From: JARYLZ01 sp964388275
GTDB lineage: Bacteria > Bacteroidota > Ignavibacteria > SZUA-365
Length of the DNA: 64,000 nt
Assembly: GCA_964388275.1 (NCBI GenBank)
Contig: CAYLZD010000001.1
Coordinates: 124,001 to 188,000, forward strand
Reading direction: 5' to 3'
Part shown: positions 8,815 through 17,974 of the stretch, piece by piece
Layout of the letters: each line of letters opens with the position of its first letter
Position numbering within the stretch: the stretch's first letter is position 1
The notes under the pieces: model-generated
Seen by the model: the letters and a program-made list of their open reading frames with translations, nothing else
What the model was told of the DNA's origin: nothing
Databases searched by the model: none
Program-made: the position numbers and the translations under genes

Positions 8815-10752
8815 ATGCACAAGTACGTCGGCCTAATTATCCTGTTCCCGCTGCTCGGACTGCTCGTCAACGGACTGCTCGGGCGTCACATTCGCAGCGA
8901 GAAAGCGATCGGTTGGATCGGCAGTCTTGCCGTCGGCATACCTTTCGCGATTGCCGCCGCGATATTCATAGAGATGCTAGGCATGCCGCCGGAAAACCGC
9001 GGGGAAGTCATAACAATTTTCACCTGGCTGGCCGCCGGCGAATTCAGCGTCTCCATCGCTTATCAGGCGGATCAGTTATCCATGTTGATGACGCTCGTGG
9101 TGACTGGAGTCGGTTTTCTCATTCATGTTTATTCGATCGGTTACATGCACGGCGACCGGGGATTCTGGAGGTTTTTCACCTACCTGAATCTCTTCATCTT
9201 CGCCATGCTCAACCTCGTCCTGGCTGATAATTTCGTGCTGATGTTTCTCGGCTGGGAGGGCGTCGGGCTATGTTCGTATCTTCTGATCGGTTTCTGGTAC
9301 GAGAAAAAATTTCCGGGCACCGCCATAACATGGACCGGCGACGCCGGGAACAAGGCATTCTGGGTGAACCGCATCGGCGACTTCGCCTTCATGCTCGGCA
9401 TGTTCCTGCTGTTCCGCGAATTCGGCACTCTCGCTTTCCGGGAAGTATTCGAGGCCGCAGGGGCTCTGCAACCGGGAAACGCGACGATTTTCTGGGCGAC
9501 TCTCCTGCTCTTCATCGGCGCAACGGGCAAATCCGCGCAGATACCGCTTTTCGTTTGGCTGCCCGACGCCATGGCAGGTCCGACTCCTGTCAGCGCCCTG
9601 ATACATGCCGCCACGATGGTTACGGCAGGCGTCTACATGGTGGCTCGCAATTCCGTTCTCTACGCCCTGGCGCCCGACACCATGCTGATAGTGGCGATTG
9701 GCGGCGCGGTCACGGCGATACTGGCAGCATCGATCGGCATAGCCCAGAACGACATTAAAAAAGTCCTCGCCTATTCCACCGTCAGCCAGTTGGGGTACAT
9801 GTTCCTGGCCTTGGGAGTCGGCGCGTTCACGGCCGCGATATTCCACGTCATGACACACGCCTTCTTCAAGGCCTGCCTGTTTCTCGGTTCCGGTTCAGTA
9901 ATACACGCGATGCACGAGGAGCAGGATATACGGCGCATGGGCGGGCTCAGGAGGGTGATGCCGATCACACACGCGACATTCCTCATAAGCAGCTTCGCGA
10001 TCGCGGGCTTTCCTCCCCTGTCCGGATTTTTCAGCAAAGATGAAATTCTCTGGCAGTCTTTTTCGCACGGCTCGCCAATACTCTGGTTGCTGGGCGCATC
10101 GGCGGCATTGATGACCGCGTTCTACATGTTCAGGATGGTCACGCTGACTTTCTACGGCGAGCCGCGTTGGGAGAAGGGAAAGCATCCGCATGAATCACCG
10201 GCCACAATGACCGTCCCTCTGATGATACTTGCCGCATTGGCTGTTGTCGGCGGCTTTGTCGGTGTGCCTGAAGCGCTCGGCGGTGGAAATGCCATGCATC
10301 AATGGCTCCATCCCATCTTCCACAAAGCGGAAACGCTGCTTCCCCAGGCGGCCGAGCACGGCCACACAACCGAATACATACTCATGGCCGTCAGTGTTCT
10401 GATCGGATTGACCGGTTTCTGGTTCGGACGCAGAATATTCCTTGCCAATCCAGACGCCGACAGTACTTTCGCCCGGCGCGCGCCCGCCGTACAGAAAACA
10501 TTGGCGGGCAAATACTTCATCGATGAAGCGTATCAGAAGACGATAGTGAATCCTCTAGTGATCTCCTCGGAGCGCTTCCTGTCCCGCATCGTGGATACAG
10601 GAATCATCGACGGCTTGGTCAACGGATTGGCCGCCGTAACCGGCGCATCAGGCGCCTTGTTGCGCCGGATCCAGACAGGGGTCGTGCAAAGTTACGCGAC
10701 CGTGATTGTCGCGGGCATTCTGATCGTCATCGGTCTGATCTTATTCGTATAG
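8815..10752 (+). CDS. nuoL: NADH-quinone oxidoreductase subunit L
   Basis: A 645-residue antiporter-like subunit at the distal end of the complex I membrane arm. Signatures are FLGWEGVGLCSYLLIGFWY (with the key TM5 glutamate), AQIPLFVWLPDAMAGPTPVSALIHAATMVTAGVYM (with TM7-8 lysine/histidine neighbours), NDIKKVLAYSTVSQLGYM, and the late lateral helix region near the C-terminus ending in a final membrane segment. Length and order match canonical NuoL (about 610-650). It starts 63 bases after nuoK and is followed 13 bases later by nuoM. Confidence 0.97.
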   Translation: MHKYVGLIILFPLLGLLVNGLLGRHIRSEKAIGWIGSLAVGIPFAIAAAIFIEMLGMPPENRGEVITIFTWLAAGEFSVSIAYQADQLSMLMTLVVTGVGFLIHVYSIGYMHGDRGFWRFFTYLNLFIFAMLNLVLADNFVLMFLGWEGVGLCSYLLIGFWYEKKFPGTAITWTGDAGNKAFWVNRIGDFAFMLGMFLLFREFGTLAFREVFEAAGALQPGNATIFWATLLLFIGATGKSAQIPLFVWLPDAMAGPTPVSALIHAATMVTAGVYMVARNSVLYALAPDTMLIVAIGGAVTAILAASIGIAQNDIKKVLAYSTVSQLGYMFLALGVGAFTAAIFHVMTHAFFKACLFLGSGSVIHAMHEEQDIRRMGGLRRVMPITHATFLISSFAIAGFPPLSGFFSKDEILWQSFSHGSPILWLLGASAALMTAFYMFRMVTLTFYGEPRWEKGKHPHESPATMTVPLMILAALAVVGGFVGVPEALGGGNAMHQWLHPIFHKAETLLPQAAEHGHTTEYILMAVSVLIGLTGFWFGRRIFLANPDADSTFARRAPAVQKTLAGKYFIDEAYQKTIVNPLVISSERFLSRIVDTGIIDGLVNGLAAVTGASGALLRRIQTGVVQSYATVIVAGILIVIGLILFV

Positions 10753-10765
10753 CGGAAGCGCCCCA

Positions 10766-12310
10766 ATGATCCCGAACATCCTCACAATTCTGATCTTCGC
10801 GCCGACGGTTGCAGGCGTTCTGTTGATGCTCCTCCGCCGGTCGGAAACGGCGATGAAGACGGCAGCCATAGCAGTCACAACCGCGCTGTTTGTGCTTTCG
10901 CTGCCGCTGTATTTCGGCTACGACGCCTCGAAGCCCGGGATGCAGTTCATCGAGCACGCAGTGTGGATACCGTCCCTGAACGTCGGTTATCATGTAGGCA
11001 TCGACGGGCTGTCGCTGCTGCTGGTGTTGCTGACGACCATGCTGACTCCTCTCGTATTGATTTCATCATGGTCTTCGATCACTCGACGCGCGCCGATGTG
11101 GATTTTCCTGATGCTCTTGCTTGAAACGGGCATGCTCGGCGTTTTCTGTTCGCTCGACACCTTCCTGTTTTACGTCTTCTGGGAAGTGATACTGATCCCG
11201 ATGTATTTCATAATAGGCATCTGGGGCGGGAAGAACAGAATATACGCCGCGTTGAAATTCTTCATCTTCACAATGGCCGGTTCACTGCTGATGCTGGTTG
11301 CGATAATATGGCTGGGCTGGTACGCTTCGACGCTGCCGGGAGGAGAATTCACCAGCGATCTGGTCAAGTTGTTCGCGATAGCGCCGCAGATTCCCAGCGG
11401 CCCCGCCATGTGGCTTTTCTGGGCATTCGCCTTGAGTTTTCTGATCAAGGTGCCCGCTTTTCCCTTGCACACATGGCTTCCGGATGCGCATGTCGAAGCG
11501 CCGACCGGAGGTTCGGTGATTCTGGCCGGCGTGCTGCTGAAACTCGGGACCTACGGTCTTGTGCGCTTCAACCTTCAGCTCTTCCCCGCGACCGCCCTGG
11601 AATGGGCGCATGTGTTCGCGGTGCTCGGAGTGATCGGGATAATTTACGGCGCCCTCGTTTCGATGGTGCAGAAGGACGTGAAAAAGCTCGTAGCGTATTC
11701 ATCGGTCAGTCACATGGGTTTCATACTGCTCGGAATCTTCGGATTCACCGTAGAAGGATTGCAGGGCGGCCTTATACAGATGGTGAATCACGGCCTTTCC
11801 ACAGGAGCCCTCTTCCTTATCGTCGGCATGATTTACGACCGCAGGCACACGCGGATGATAGAGGACTTCGGAGGTCTGGCGCGTCATATTCCTATCTTCT
11901 CCACGTTTTTCATGATAGTGACGCTGTCGTCGATAGGCCTCCCGGGTCTCAACGGTTTCGTAGGAGAGTTCCTCATACTTCTGGGATCGTTCAAATCCGC
12001 CGCTCTGGGCACGCACTGGTATGTAGTATTCGCCTCAACGGGTGTGGTATTCGCGGCCGTTTATATGCTCTGGATGTACCAGAGAGTGGTTTTCGGTGTG
12101 ACGCGCAGCGAGGAGAACACGCGGATCAAAGACCTTAATGCGAGAGAGATCGGATTACTTGTGCCGATACTGCTTCTGATTGTCTGGATTGGAGTCTATC
12201 CGCGGCCATTCCTCTCCAAGACGGAACCCACTATGCGGCGAATAGCCGCCCAGATAGAAACGCTGCGCGCGACGCCGGGCGACAGCACGGCACCGGGCGT
12301 CACCCGCTGA
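10766..12310 (+). CDS. nuoM: NADH-quinone oxidoreductase subunit M
   Basis: A 514-residue antiporter-like proton-pumping subunit of complex I with about 14 membrane helices. Family features are VGIDGLSLLLVLLTTMLTPL, FYVFWEVILIPMYFIIGIWGG (TM5 glutamate), VPAFPLHTWLPDAHVEAPTGGSVILAGVLLKLGTYGLVRF and VQKDVKKLVAYSSVSHMGF (TM8 lysine region). The length fits NuoM (about 500). The stop is only 10 bases before the start of the NhaD/ArsB-type antiporter gene, which therefore belongs to the same operon. Confidence 0.97.
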   Translation: MIPNILTILIFAPTVAGVLLMLLRRSETAMKTAAIAVTTALFVLSLPLYFGYDASKPGMQFIEHAVWIPSLNVGYHVGIDGLSLLLVLLTTMLTPLVLISSWSSITRRAPMWIFLMLLLETGMLGVFCSLDTFLFYVFWEVILIPMYFIIGIWGGKNRIYAALKFFIFTMAGSLLMLVAIIWLGWYASTLPGGEFTSDLVKLFAIAPQIPSGPAMWLFWAFALSFLIKVPAFPLHTWLPDAHVEAPTGGSVILAGVLLKLGTYGLVRFNLQLFPATALEWAHVFAVLGVIGIIYGALVSMVQKDVKKLVAYSSVSHMGFILLGIFGFTVEGLQGGLIQMVNHGLSTGALFLIVGMIYDRRHTRMIEDFGGLARHIPIFSTFFMIVTLSSIGLPGLNGFVGEFLILLGSFKSAALGTHWYVVFASTGVVFAAVYMLWMYQRVVFGVTRSEENTRIKDLNAREIGLLVPILLLIVWIGVYPRPFLSKTEPTMRRIAAQIETLRATPGDSTAPGVTR

Positions 12311-12320
12311 TGTCATCGTC

Positions 12321-13823
12321 ATGAAAAAGCTTCTCGCGAAAACGCTTGTCATGCTATTAGGCGCCCTGCTGGCGCTTGCCGTGCTGCCGTCCACGCTTCT
12401 GGCCGAAGGCGTCGAGCATCTTCCCGCGCCCTCGCCCTGGATGATAACTCCCTTCGTCGTCCTGTTGCTGATGATCGCGGTGATGCCCTTCATTGACCGC
12501 CACTGGTGGGAGAAATACTTTCCCCACACAGCCATCGGACTCGGCGCGGTCACTGTGGCGTATTACGTGTTTTGCCTCGACGGCGCTTGGCGCATGCTGC
12601 ATTCCGCCGAGGAATACATCAGCTTCATATGCCTGGTAGGGTCCCTGTATGTGGTTTCAGGAGGGATACACATAAGACTGCGCGGCTATTCGACGCCGGT
12701 GTCGAACTCGATTCTGCTGGTCACCGGGGCGGTGTTGTCGAATATCGTGGGCACCACGGGCGCATCGATGATACTGATCCGTCCCTTCATACGGAACAAC
12801 AAGTACCGTCTTCATTCGTATCACATCATCTTCTTCATTTTCATCGTCAGCAACATGGGAGGCGCTCTAACTCCGATCGGCGATCCGCCCTTGTTTCTCG
12901 GCTATCTGAGAGGGATTCCATTTTTCTGGGTGTTGTGGAATCTTTGGGACGTGTGGATTTTCGCTGTCGGCATCGTGCTGGCCGTGTTCTTTGTGATCGA
13001 CCATTACTACTACAAGAAGGTGCCGCCCGCAGTTCGCGAGGAAGTGCGCAGCGTGGGCGAGCACGCCGGTTTCGAGGGTTGGCCTAACATGATCTTCCTG
13101 GCCGTGGTACTCGTAGCCGTTTTCATACAACATCCTCCGTTTCTCAGGGAAGCGATGATGGTCGCGGCCGGGGCGGCATCGTATTTCACAACAAAGAAAC
13201 AGATACACTCCGCAAATCATTTCAATTTCCTTCCGATAAAAGAGGTGGCTTTCCTATTCCTCGGTCTTTTCGCCACCATGGTTCCGGCGCTCGACTGGCT
13301 CGAGTTGAATTCATCAACGCTGGGCATTACCTCGCCGAGCAGCTTTTTCTGGAGTACGGGCACTCTATCGGCCTTTCTGGACAACGCGCCGACTTATCTG
13401 AATTTCCTGGTGGCCGAGATCGGGCTGTTCGTATCCCCACACACGATATCTCAAATTCAAGCCCTTATCGCCGCAGGTGCGCACGCGGATCTCGCCTCGC
13501 AAACCGCGGAAATAAGGCAAACCTTCGACGTGCTAATGCATTATCACGGGGATCTCGTCGCGTCCGGAGCTGTGCCTGTTTCAGATATACAAGTATCTTT
13601 TTTAATGGCGCTGCACCCCGACCATCTCCGCGCCATCAGCATAGCGGCGGTGTTTTTCGGCGCTATGACCTATATTGGAAACGCCCCCAACTTCATGGTC
13701 CGCTCCATTGCCGAGCAGATGGGCGCGCGCATGCCCTCGTTTTTCGGCTACATGATACGCTTCTCGATCCCGATCCTTCTCCCTGTATTCGCGCTGGTCT
13801 GGTTCATATTTTTCAGGGGTTAG
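12321..13823 (+). CDS. NhaD/ArsB-type sodium:proton antiporter-like transporter
   Basis: A 500-residue polytopic membrane protein of the ion transporter superfamily that includes NhaD, ArsB and CitMHS. An N-terminal hydrophobic segment with a signal-peptide look (ending STLLAEG) is followed by about ten further spans. Superfamily marks are VLSNIVGTTGASMILIRPFIR, the re-entrant-type SNMGGALTPIGDPPLFLGYL, and its second-half counterpart GTLSAFLDNAPTYLNFL. Related FCB proteins are annotated as Na+/H+ antiporters. It sits 10 bases after nuoM and 42 before nuoN, embedded in the complex I genes, so it is probably expressed together with them. Ion specificity (Na+, carboxylate) cannot be read from sequence; Na+/H+ is the family-based guess. 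Confidence 0.8.
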   Translation: MKKLLAKTLVMLLGALLALAVLPSTLLAEGVEHLPAPSPWMITPFVVLLLMIAVMPFIDRHWWEKYFPHTAIGLGAVTVAYYVFCLDGAWRMLHSAEEYISFICLVGSLYVVSGGIHIRLRGYSTPVSNSILLVTGAVLSNIVGTTGASMILIRPFIRNNKYRLHSYHIIFFIFIVSNMGGALTPIGDPPLFLGYLRGIPFFWVLWNLWDVWIFAVGIVLAVFFVIDHYYYKKVPPAVREEVRSVGEHAGFEGWPNMIFLAVVLVAVFIQHPPFLREAMMVAAGAASYFTTKKQIHSANHFNFLPIKEVAFLFLGLFATMVPALDWLELNSSTLGITSPSSFFWSTGTLSAFLDNAPTYLNFLVAEIGLFVSPHTISQIQALIAAGAHADLASQTAEIRQTFDVLMHYHGDLVASGAVPVSDIQVSFLMALHPDHLRAISIAAVFFGAMTYIGNAPNFMVRSIAEQMGARMPSFFGYMIRFSIPILLPVFALVWFIFFRG

Positions 13824-13865
13824 CCTAGATTCTCAAAAGCAACGGAGCAATCACCCGCGTCAGCC

Positions 13866-15290
13866 ATGCAGCAGATACTGAACGACACACTCGCCACAGC
13901 GCCTATCGGCGCGATAATATTGATCAGTCTCGCGGTCATTCTCATACACGCCTTCGTCGATAAATCCGGCGCTCTTCAGCGCGCCGTCGCCCTGTTCGGC
14001 ATCGCGGCTTCCATGGCGCTGGCGGTCTGGAATATGCCCCTGCGCGGGACGGCATTCAACCACATGCTGATGACGGGGGGTTACGCCAGCGCAGTCACGC
14101 TGATCATTCTCCTCGCCGCCGGACTCGCAATCTTGATCTCGCGCGATTACCTGGAGAAGATCAAGGCTTCATACGGCGAATTCATCATACTCGTTCTGCT
14201 CTCGGTCAGCGGCATGATCGCTTTCGCCACCGGACTGGATCTTATTGCAACGTTCATCGGTCTCGAAGTGCTTTCGGTTGCGCTTTACGCGCTCGCCGGA
14301 ATGACGCGTAAGCGTCTGGAGGCGAACGAGGCAGCGTTGAAGTACTTTCTCCTCGGAGCTTTTTCCACGGGCTTCTTCCTTTACGGCATTGCCCTGATAT
14401 ACGGGACGACCGGGAGCACGAGCCTCATAATCACGGCCGAGCGCCTCGCCGAATTCCACACTGATCCGCTGTTTCTGGCCGGTTGCGGCCTGTTGCTGGT
14501 GGGTTTCGCTTTCAAGGTGGGCGCGGCGCCTTTTCACATGTGGGCGCCGGATGTGTACGAGGGATCGTCCACTGTCGTTACGGCATTCATGGCCACAGGC
14601 GCCAAGGCATCCGCGTTCGCGGCTCTCCTTCTGGTCTTCACATTGCAGTTGGGAAGCGGAAACGGCCGAATTGCGCTCGCCATCGGGATCATTTCCGCTG
14701 CGTCGATGATTCTCGGAAACATGGCGGCGCTGGCGCAATCCAACATCAAGCGCATGCTGGCTTATTCGAGCATTGCCCACGCGGGATATATGCTGGTCGG
14801 CGTCGCTTCCGGAAATCCGACCGGCGCAGCCGGCGTTCTGTTCTACCTTCTTTCGTACACCTTTACCACGATTGGAGCATTCGCCATTGTGGCGGCGGTC
14901 GAGAATGAAAAGCAGGAAAACGTGACAATCGAGAGTTTCGCCGGGCTCGGACACTCCCGTCCGATGCTGGGCGGATTGATGTCGCTGTTTCTGTTCTCTC
15001 TGATCGGCCTGCCTCCGTTGTCCGGTTTCTTCGGAAAATACTACGTGTTTTACGCAGCTGTGGAAGCCGGTTCCATCTGGCTGGTCATCGTGGGCGTTGT
15101 GACGAGCATAATATCTCTGTACTATTATCTGCGGGTGATCGTCGTCATGTACTTCCGCGCGGATGAAACCGCACCCTCTCCTGCGTCCGGTTATGGAATT
15201 GCCGCCGCGCTGTTGATCTCAGCTGCGGGCGTGCTGATTTTCGGAATTTTCCCCAGCCTGGCGATGAATTTGCTGCCGTCTTTGCTGTAA
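13866..15290 (+). CDS. nuoN: NADH-quinone oxidoreductase subunit N
   Basis: A 474-residue third antiporter-like subunit of complex I. Recognisable strings are FIGLEVLSVALYALAGM (TM5 glutamate), GFAFKVGAAPFHMWAPDVYEGSSTVVTAFMATGAKASAFA, ALAQSNIKRMLAYSSIAHAGYMLVG and GLPPLSGFFGKYYVF. Length fits the family. It closes the nuoJKLM-antiporter-nuoN set. The NAD(P)HX repair gene begins five bases after its stop and is probably cotranscribed. Confidence 0.97.
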   Translation: MQQILNDTLATAPIGAIILISLAVILIHAFVDKSGALQRAVALFGIAASMALAVWNMPLRGTAFNHMLMTGGYASAVTLIILLAAGLAILISRDYLEKIKASYGEFIILVLLSVSGMIAFATGLDLIATFIGLEVLSVALYALAGMTRKRLEANEAALKYFLLGAFSTGFFLYGIALIYGTTGSTSLIITAERLAEFHTDPLFLAGCGLLLVGFAFKVGAAPFHMWAPDVYEGSSTVVTAFMATGAKASAFAALLLVFTLQLGSGNGRIALAIGIISAASMILGNMAALAQSNIKRMLAYSSIAHAGYMLVGVASGNPTGAAGVLFYLLSYTFTTIGAFAIVAAVENEKQENVTIESFAGLGHSRPMLGGLMSLFLFSLIGLPPLSGFFGKYYVFYAAVEAGSIWLVIVGVVTSIISLYYYLRVIVVMYFRADETAPSPASGYGIAAALLISAAGVLIFGIFPSLAMNLLPSLL

Positions 15291-15295
15291 CAGCC

Positions 15296-16873
15296 ATGCT
15301 TCCCGTTTACACTGCGGAGGAAATGCGCGCCTGCGACAAGGCGGCAACGGACATATTCGGCATTCCAAGCATTGTTCTGATGGAAAACGCCGCACGCGGT
15401 TCGGCGGATTTTATGGAGAAAGCGCTCGGCAGTCTCGAAGGCCGTAGCGCCCTTATACTCTGCGGCAAGGGTAACAACGGAGGTGACGGATACGCGCTCG
15501 CACGCCATCTGCTCAACCGCGGCATGAAGACGAGCATCCTCGCTGTCGCGGCCGAAAACGACCTTTCGGGGGACGCACGGCTGAACGCCGAAACCGCCGG
15601 ACGCATGAACACCGAAACAGGCATGCCGGAAATCCGGATCATGAGCGGAATCGAGACGCTGAAAACGGAACTCAGCCGGCGGCCGGACGTCGTCGTGGAT
15701 GCCCTGCTCGGTACGGGACTTGTCTCCGATCTGCGGGGGCTCATAGCGGACGCCGTCGTCGAACTGAATGCGTCAGGAGCGATCGTTTTTTCTCTCGACA
15801 TGCCGAGCGGGATCAACTCCGACAATGGGGCGGAAATGGGTGCTTCGATACAGGCGCGCCGGACTGCGACCATGGGAGGCCTGAAACGCGGTTTGTTGCT
15901 CGGAGAAGGCAGAATGCGCGCAGGCAAGGTCGAGATAATCGACATTGGGATGCCGCTGCACGGACGTGCGCACGATACAGCAAGGACATTCCTGATCGAG
16001 AGGCAGGATGTTCGAGACCGGCTTCCGGACAGGCCTTTCAACGCTCACAAATACTCGATGGGCCATGTTTTCGCGCTGGCAGGATCAGTAGGCTACACGG
16101 GCGCAGCCGCCATGACGGCCGAAGCCGTTTACCGCAGCGGCGCCGGAATCGTGACATTGGGGATTCCCGAGTCGGTTCATTCCATCCTAGCATCAAAACT
16201 CACCGAAGTCATTACGATTCCATTGCACCAGACCGCTACGGGAACGCTTTCAATGAAGGGAGCGGATAAAGCGCTCGACTTAATCAACAAGGCGGATTCG
16301 GCGCTGTTGGGGCCCGGCCTCAATCGGGACGACGAGACTCTGGAAGCGGCCCGAATGATAATCGAAAACGCCGAAGTACCTTTGGTCGTGGACGCGGATG
16401 CTCTATACGCCCTCGCGGACCATTGCGAACTCCTCAAGAAGGCCGCTGCGCCGAGAATTCTAACCCCTCACTGCGGTGAACTAAGCCGTCTCACCGGTTT
16501 GGCGGCAAAGGAAATAGATGCCGACCGTATCGATGTATCCAGGGACTTCGCCCTACGACACAGAGTGACGCTGCTTCTGAAAGGAGCGCCGTCTGTCACC
16601 GCTTCCGCCGACGGCGAGGTGTTTATCAACAGCACCGGCAACCCCGGCATGGCCACGGCAGGCGCGGGAGATATTCTGACCGGAATCATTGCAGGGCTGC
16701 TGGTGCAAAGAATGTCTCCGCGCGAAGCCGCCTTCTGCGGAGCATGGCTGCACGGCGGCGCAGGAGATGCGGCTGCGCTTGAGACGGGTATGCGATCGTT
16801 GACGGCGGGATATATATTGAACGCGCTTCCGCGCGTGCTGCGCTCACTCGAGTCGACGGTTCGTGAACGATAG
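15296..16873 (+). CDS. nnrD: Bifunctional NAD(P)H-hydrate epimerase/dehydratase
   Basis: A 525-residue fusion that repairs NADHX and NADPHX, the hydrated damage products of reduced nicotinamide cofactors. The N-terminal YjeF_N domain (about 1-215) is the epimerase (LCGKGNNGGDGYALARHL, VDALLGTGL, SLDMPSGINSD). The C-terminal ribokinase-like domain (about 230-515) is the ADP/ATP-dependent dehydratase (GSVGYTGAAAMTAEAVYRSGAG, ALLGPGL, LTPHCGELSRL, GNPGMATAGAGDILTGIIAGLL). The two-domain form is common in bacteria. Its position immediately after nuoN, the genes of an NADH consumer, is a functional fit. It overlaps the next gene by 11 bases. Confidence 0.95.
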   Translation: MLPVYTAEEMRACDKAATDIFGIPSIVLMENAARGSADFMEKALGSLEGRSALILCGKGNNGGDGYALARHLLNRGMKTSILAVAAENDLSGDARLNAETAGRMNTETGMPEIRIMSGIETLKTELSRRPDVVVDALLGTGLVSDLRGLIADAVVELNASGAIVFSLDMPSGINSDNGAEMGASIQARRTATMGGLKRGLLLGEGRMRAGKVEIIDIGMPLHGRAHDTARTFLIERQDVRDRLPDRPFNAHKYSMGHVFALAGSVGYTGAAAMTAEAVYRSGAGIVTLGIPESVHSILASKLTEVITIPLHQTATGTLSMKGADKALDLINKADSALLGPGLNRDDETLEAARMIIENAEVPLVVDADALYALADHCELLKKAAAPRILTPHCGELSRLTGLAAKEIDADRIDVSRDFALRHRVTLLLKGAPSVTASADGEVFINSTGNPGMATAGAGDILTGIIAGLLVQRMSPREAAFCGAWLHGGAGDAAALETGMRSLTAGYILNALPRVLRSLESTVRER

Positions 16874-17273
16874 ACCCGAAACAAGCACCCCCATTTTTTT
16901 CAAGCGTGCCGGAGCCGTCCTTTGGGCTGCTCTCATATTGTTTCTGTTGCTGTTACCGGCAGGAGACATACCTGTGATCGGGTTCCTTCCTTCATCCTTG
17001 CCAGCGGATAAAGCGATCCATGCCGCTCTGTTTTTCATACAGGCCGCGGCCATATGGATCGCTCTGCCCACATTCCGTAAGTTTTACAGTCAGAAGCGTA
17101 TTCGCGCGTTGTTGACCCTGATAATGAGCTCCGGCTACGGCATTATTACCGAATTCCTGCAATGGGCGGTTACTGTCGACCGTCACGCGGACGTCCTGGA
17201 TGCTGCATCCGACATTACAGGCGCATCACTGTTCGTCGCGGCGGCTATCATCCTTTCCTTAATTCGGAGATAG
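16863..17273 (+). CDS. VanZ-like family membrane protein
   Basis: A 136-residue protein with four predicted membrane segments and the VanZ-like layout. TM1 has the pattern ALILFLLLLPAGDIP, followed by LPADKAIHAALFF (the conserved D-K-x-x-H element), SSGYGIITEFLQWAVTVDRHADVLDAASDITGA (E-x-x-Q then R-x-x-D-x-x-D) and a last hydrophobic helix. The start is GTG 16863, inside the end of the nnrD gene, indicating translational coupling. VanZ-like proteins are linked to glycopeptide resistance or envelope processes in some species; the role here is unknown. It is the last gene of the nuo-containing unit. Confidence 0.8.
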   Translation: MNDRPETSTPIFFKRAGAVLWAALILFLLLLPAGDIPVIGFLPSSLPADKAIHAALFFIQAAAIWIALPTFRKFYSQKRIRALLTLIMSSGYGIITEFLQWAVTVDRHADVLDAASDITGASLFVAAAIILSLIRR

Positions 17274-17389
17274 CACAGCGGGAACAAACACCCATAGCTG
17301 CATGGCCGACCCGGCACCGAAAGCAGAGAGGTGATCGGTATACGGCTTTGATCCGCTTGAACGGAAAGCCGTAAGTCTATAAACGACAG

Positions 17390-17515
17390 CTAAAAAGCGC
17401 CAGCCAACTTAAGTATTACAAGCATCAACCCGACAACAACGACGCCTATCATGAAAAGCATTTCGACAGGTTTCTTACCCTGTCCGGAAGAGGATTCAGC
17501 CACGAGGACCTCCAT
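17390..17515 (-). CDS. Small single-span membrane protein (41 aa)
   Basis: A 41-residue open frame from ATG 17515 to TAG 17390, too short for routine ORF calls. A polar N-terminus (MEVLVAESSSGQGKKPVE) is followed by one strongly hydrophobic segment (MLFMIGVVVVGLMLVILKLAGAF) that reaches the stop. Composition and topology (charged head, one span, nothing after) look like a genuine small membrane protein rather than chance. The ribosome binding site is weak. It lies downstream of the metal efflux operon on the same strand and could be its last gene, or independent. No family recognised. Confidence 0.4.
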   Translation of the reverse strand: MEVLVAESSSGQGKKPVEMLFMIGVVVVGLMLVILKLAGAF

Positions 17516-17551
17516 GGTTCTGGTGAATTAAACGTGTTGAACAAGCTCACT

Positions 17552-17956
17552 TCAGTTCATACACGCTACTGGAGGCGCTCGAGGTATCTTCCTTGAACAT
17601 TTGAATTGAGAATGGGCGGATGAGTTTTGCCGTTCGAAAGGGATTTTTTCGGCCCTGATTCGGACTTCAACGCGTGCAGGGGCCACATGCCGTTGCAATT
17701 TTCGCCGCTGGATGAGTGCGACAGTGGAAAACGTTTTTTCCTTCTGCTCATCCCTGGGAGCAGCCGGAGTAAACGGAACAAACGGCATGATTGCCAATCC
17801 GCGCTGCGAGACACAATCAGCCTGCCTCAATGTCACGACACCTGTCGAGGCGAATATCAGAACCGATAGAGCGAGAACTCCCGCGCTTCTCATACCCGCC
17901 CGGGCAGTTGAATTGACTTCTATGTTTATAAATTTCAACACATTGAACTTCATCAT
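17552..17956 (-). CDS. Hypothetical exported protein at the end of the metal efflux operon
   Basis: A 134-residue frame beginning 18 bases after the czcA stop. A start at 17893 (113 residues) gives MRSAGVLALSVLIFASTGVVTL, a typical Sec signal peptide, and is preceded by a G-rich stretch. The longer start adds 21 residues of uncertain value. The mature part is basic, has three to four cysteines and a few histidines, and resembles nothing I know. Small periplasmic or membrane proteins often accompany CBA efflux operons, but the usual His/Met/Cys-rich metal-binding pattern is not obvious here. It could still be a non-coding shadow. Confidence 0.4.
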   Translation of the reverse strand: MMKFNVLKFINIEVNSTARAGMRSAGVLALSVLIFASTGVVTLRQADCVSQRGLAIMPFVPFTPAAPRDEQKEKTFSTVALIQRRKLQRHVAPARVEVRIRAEKIPFERQNSSAHSQFKCSRKIPRAPPVACMN

Positions 17957-17974
17957 AATCAGCGAAACGTCGGC

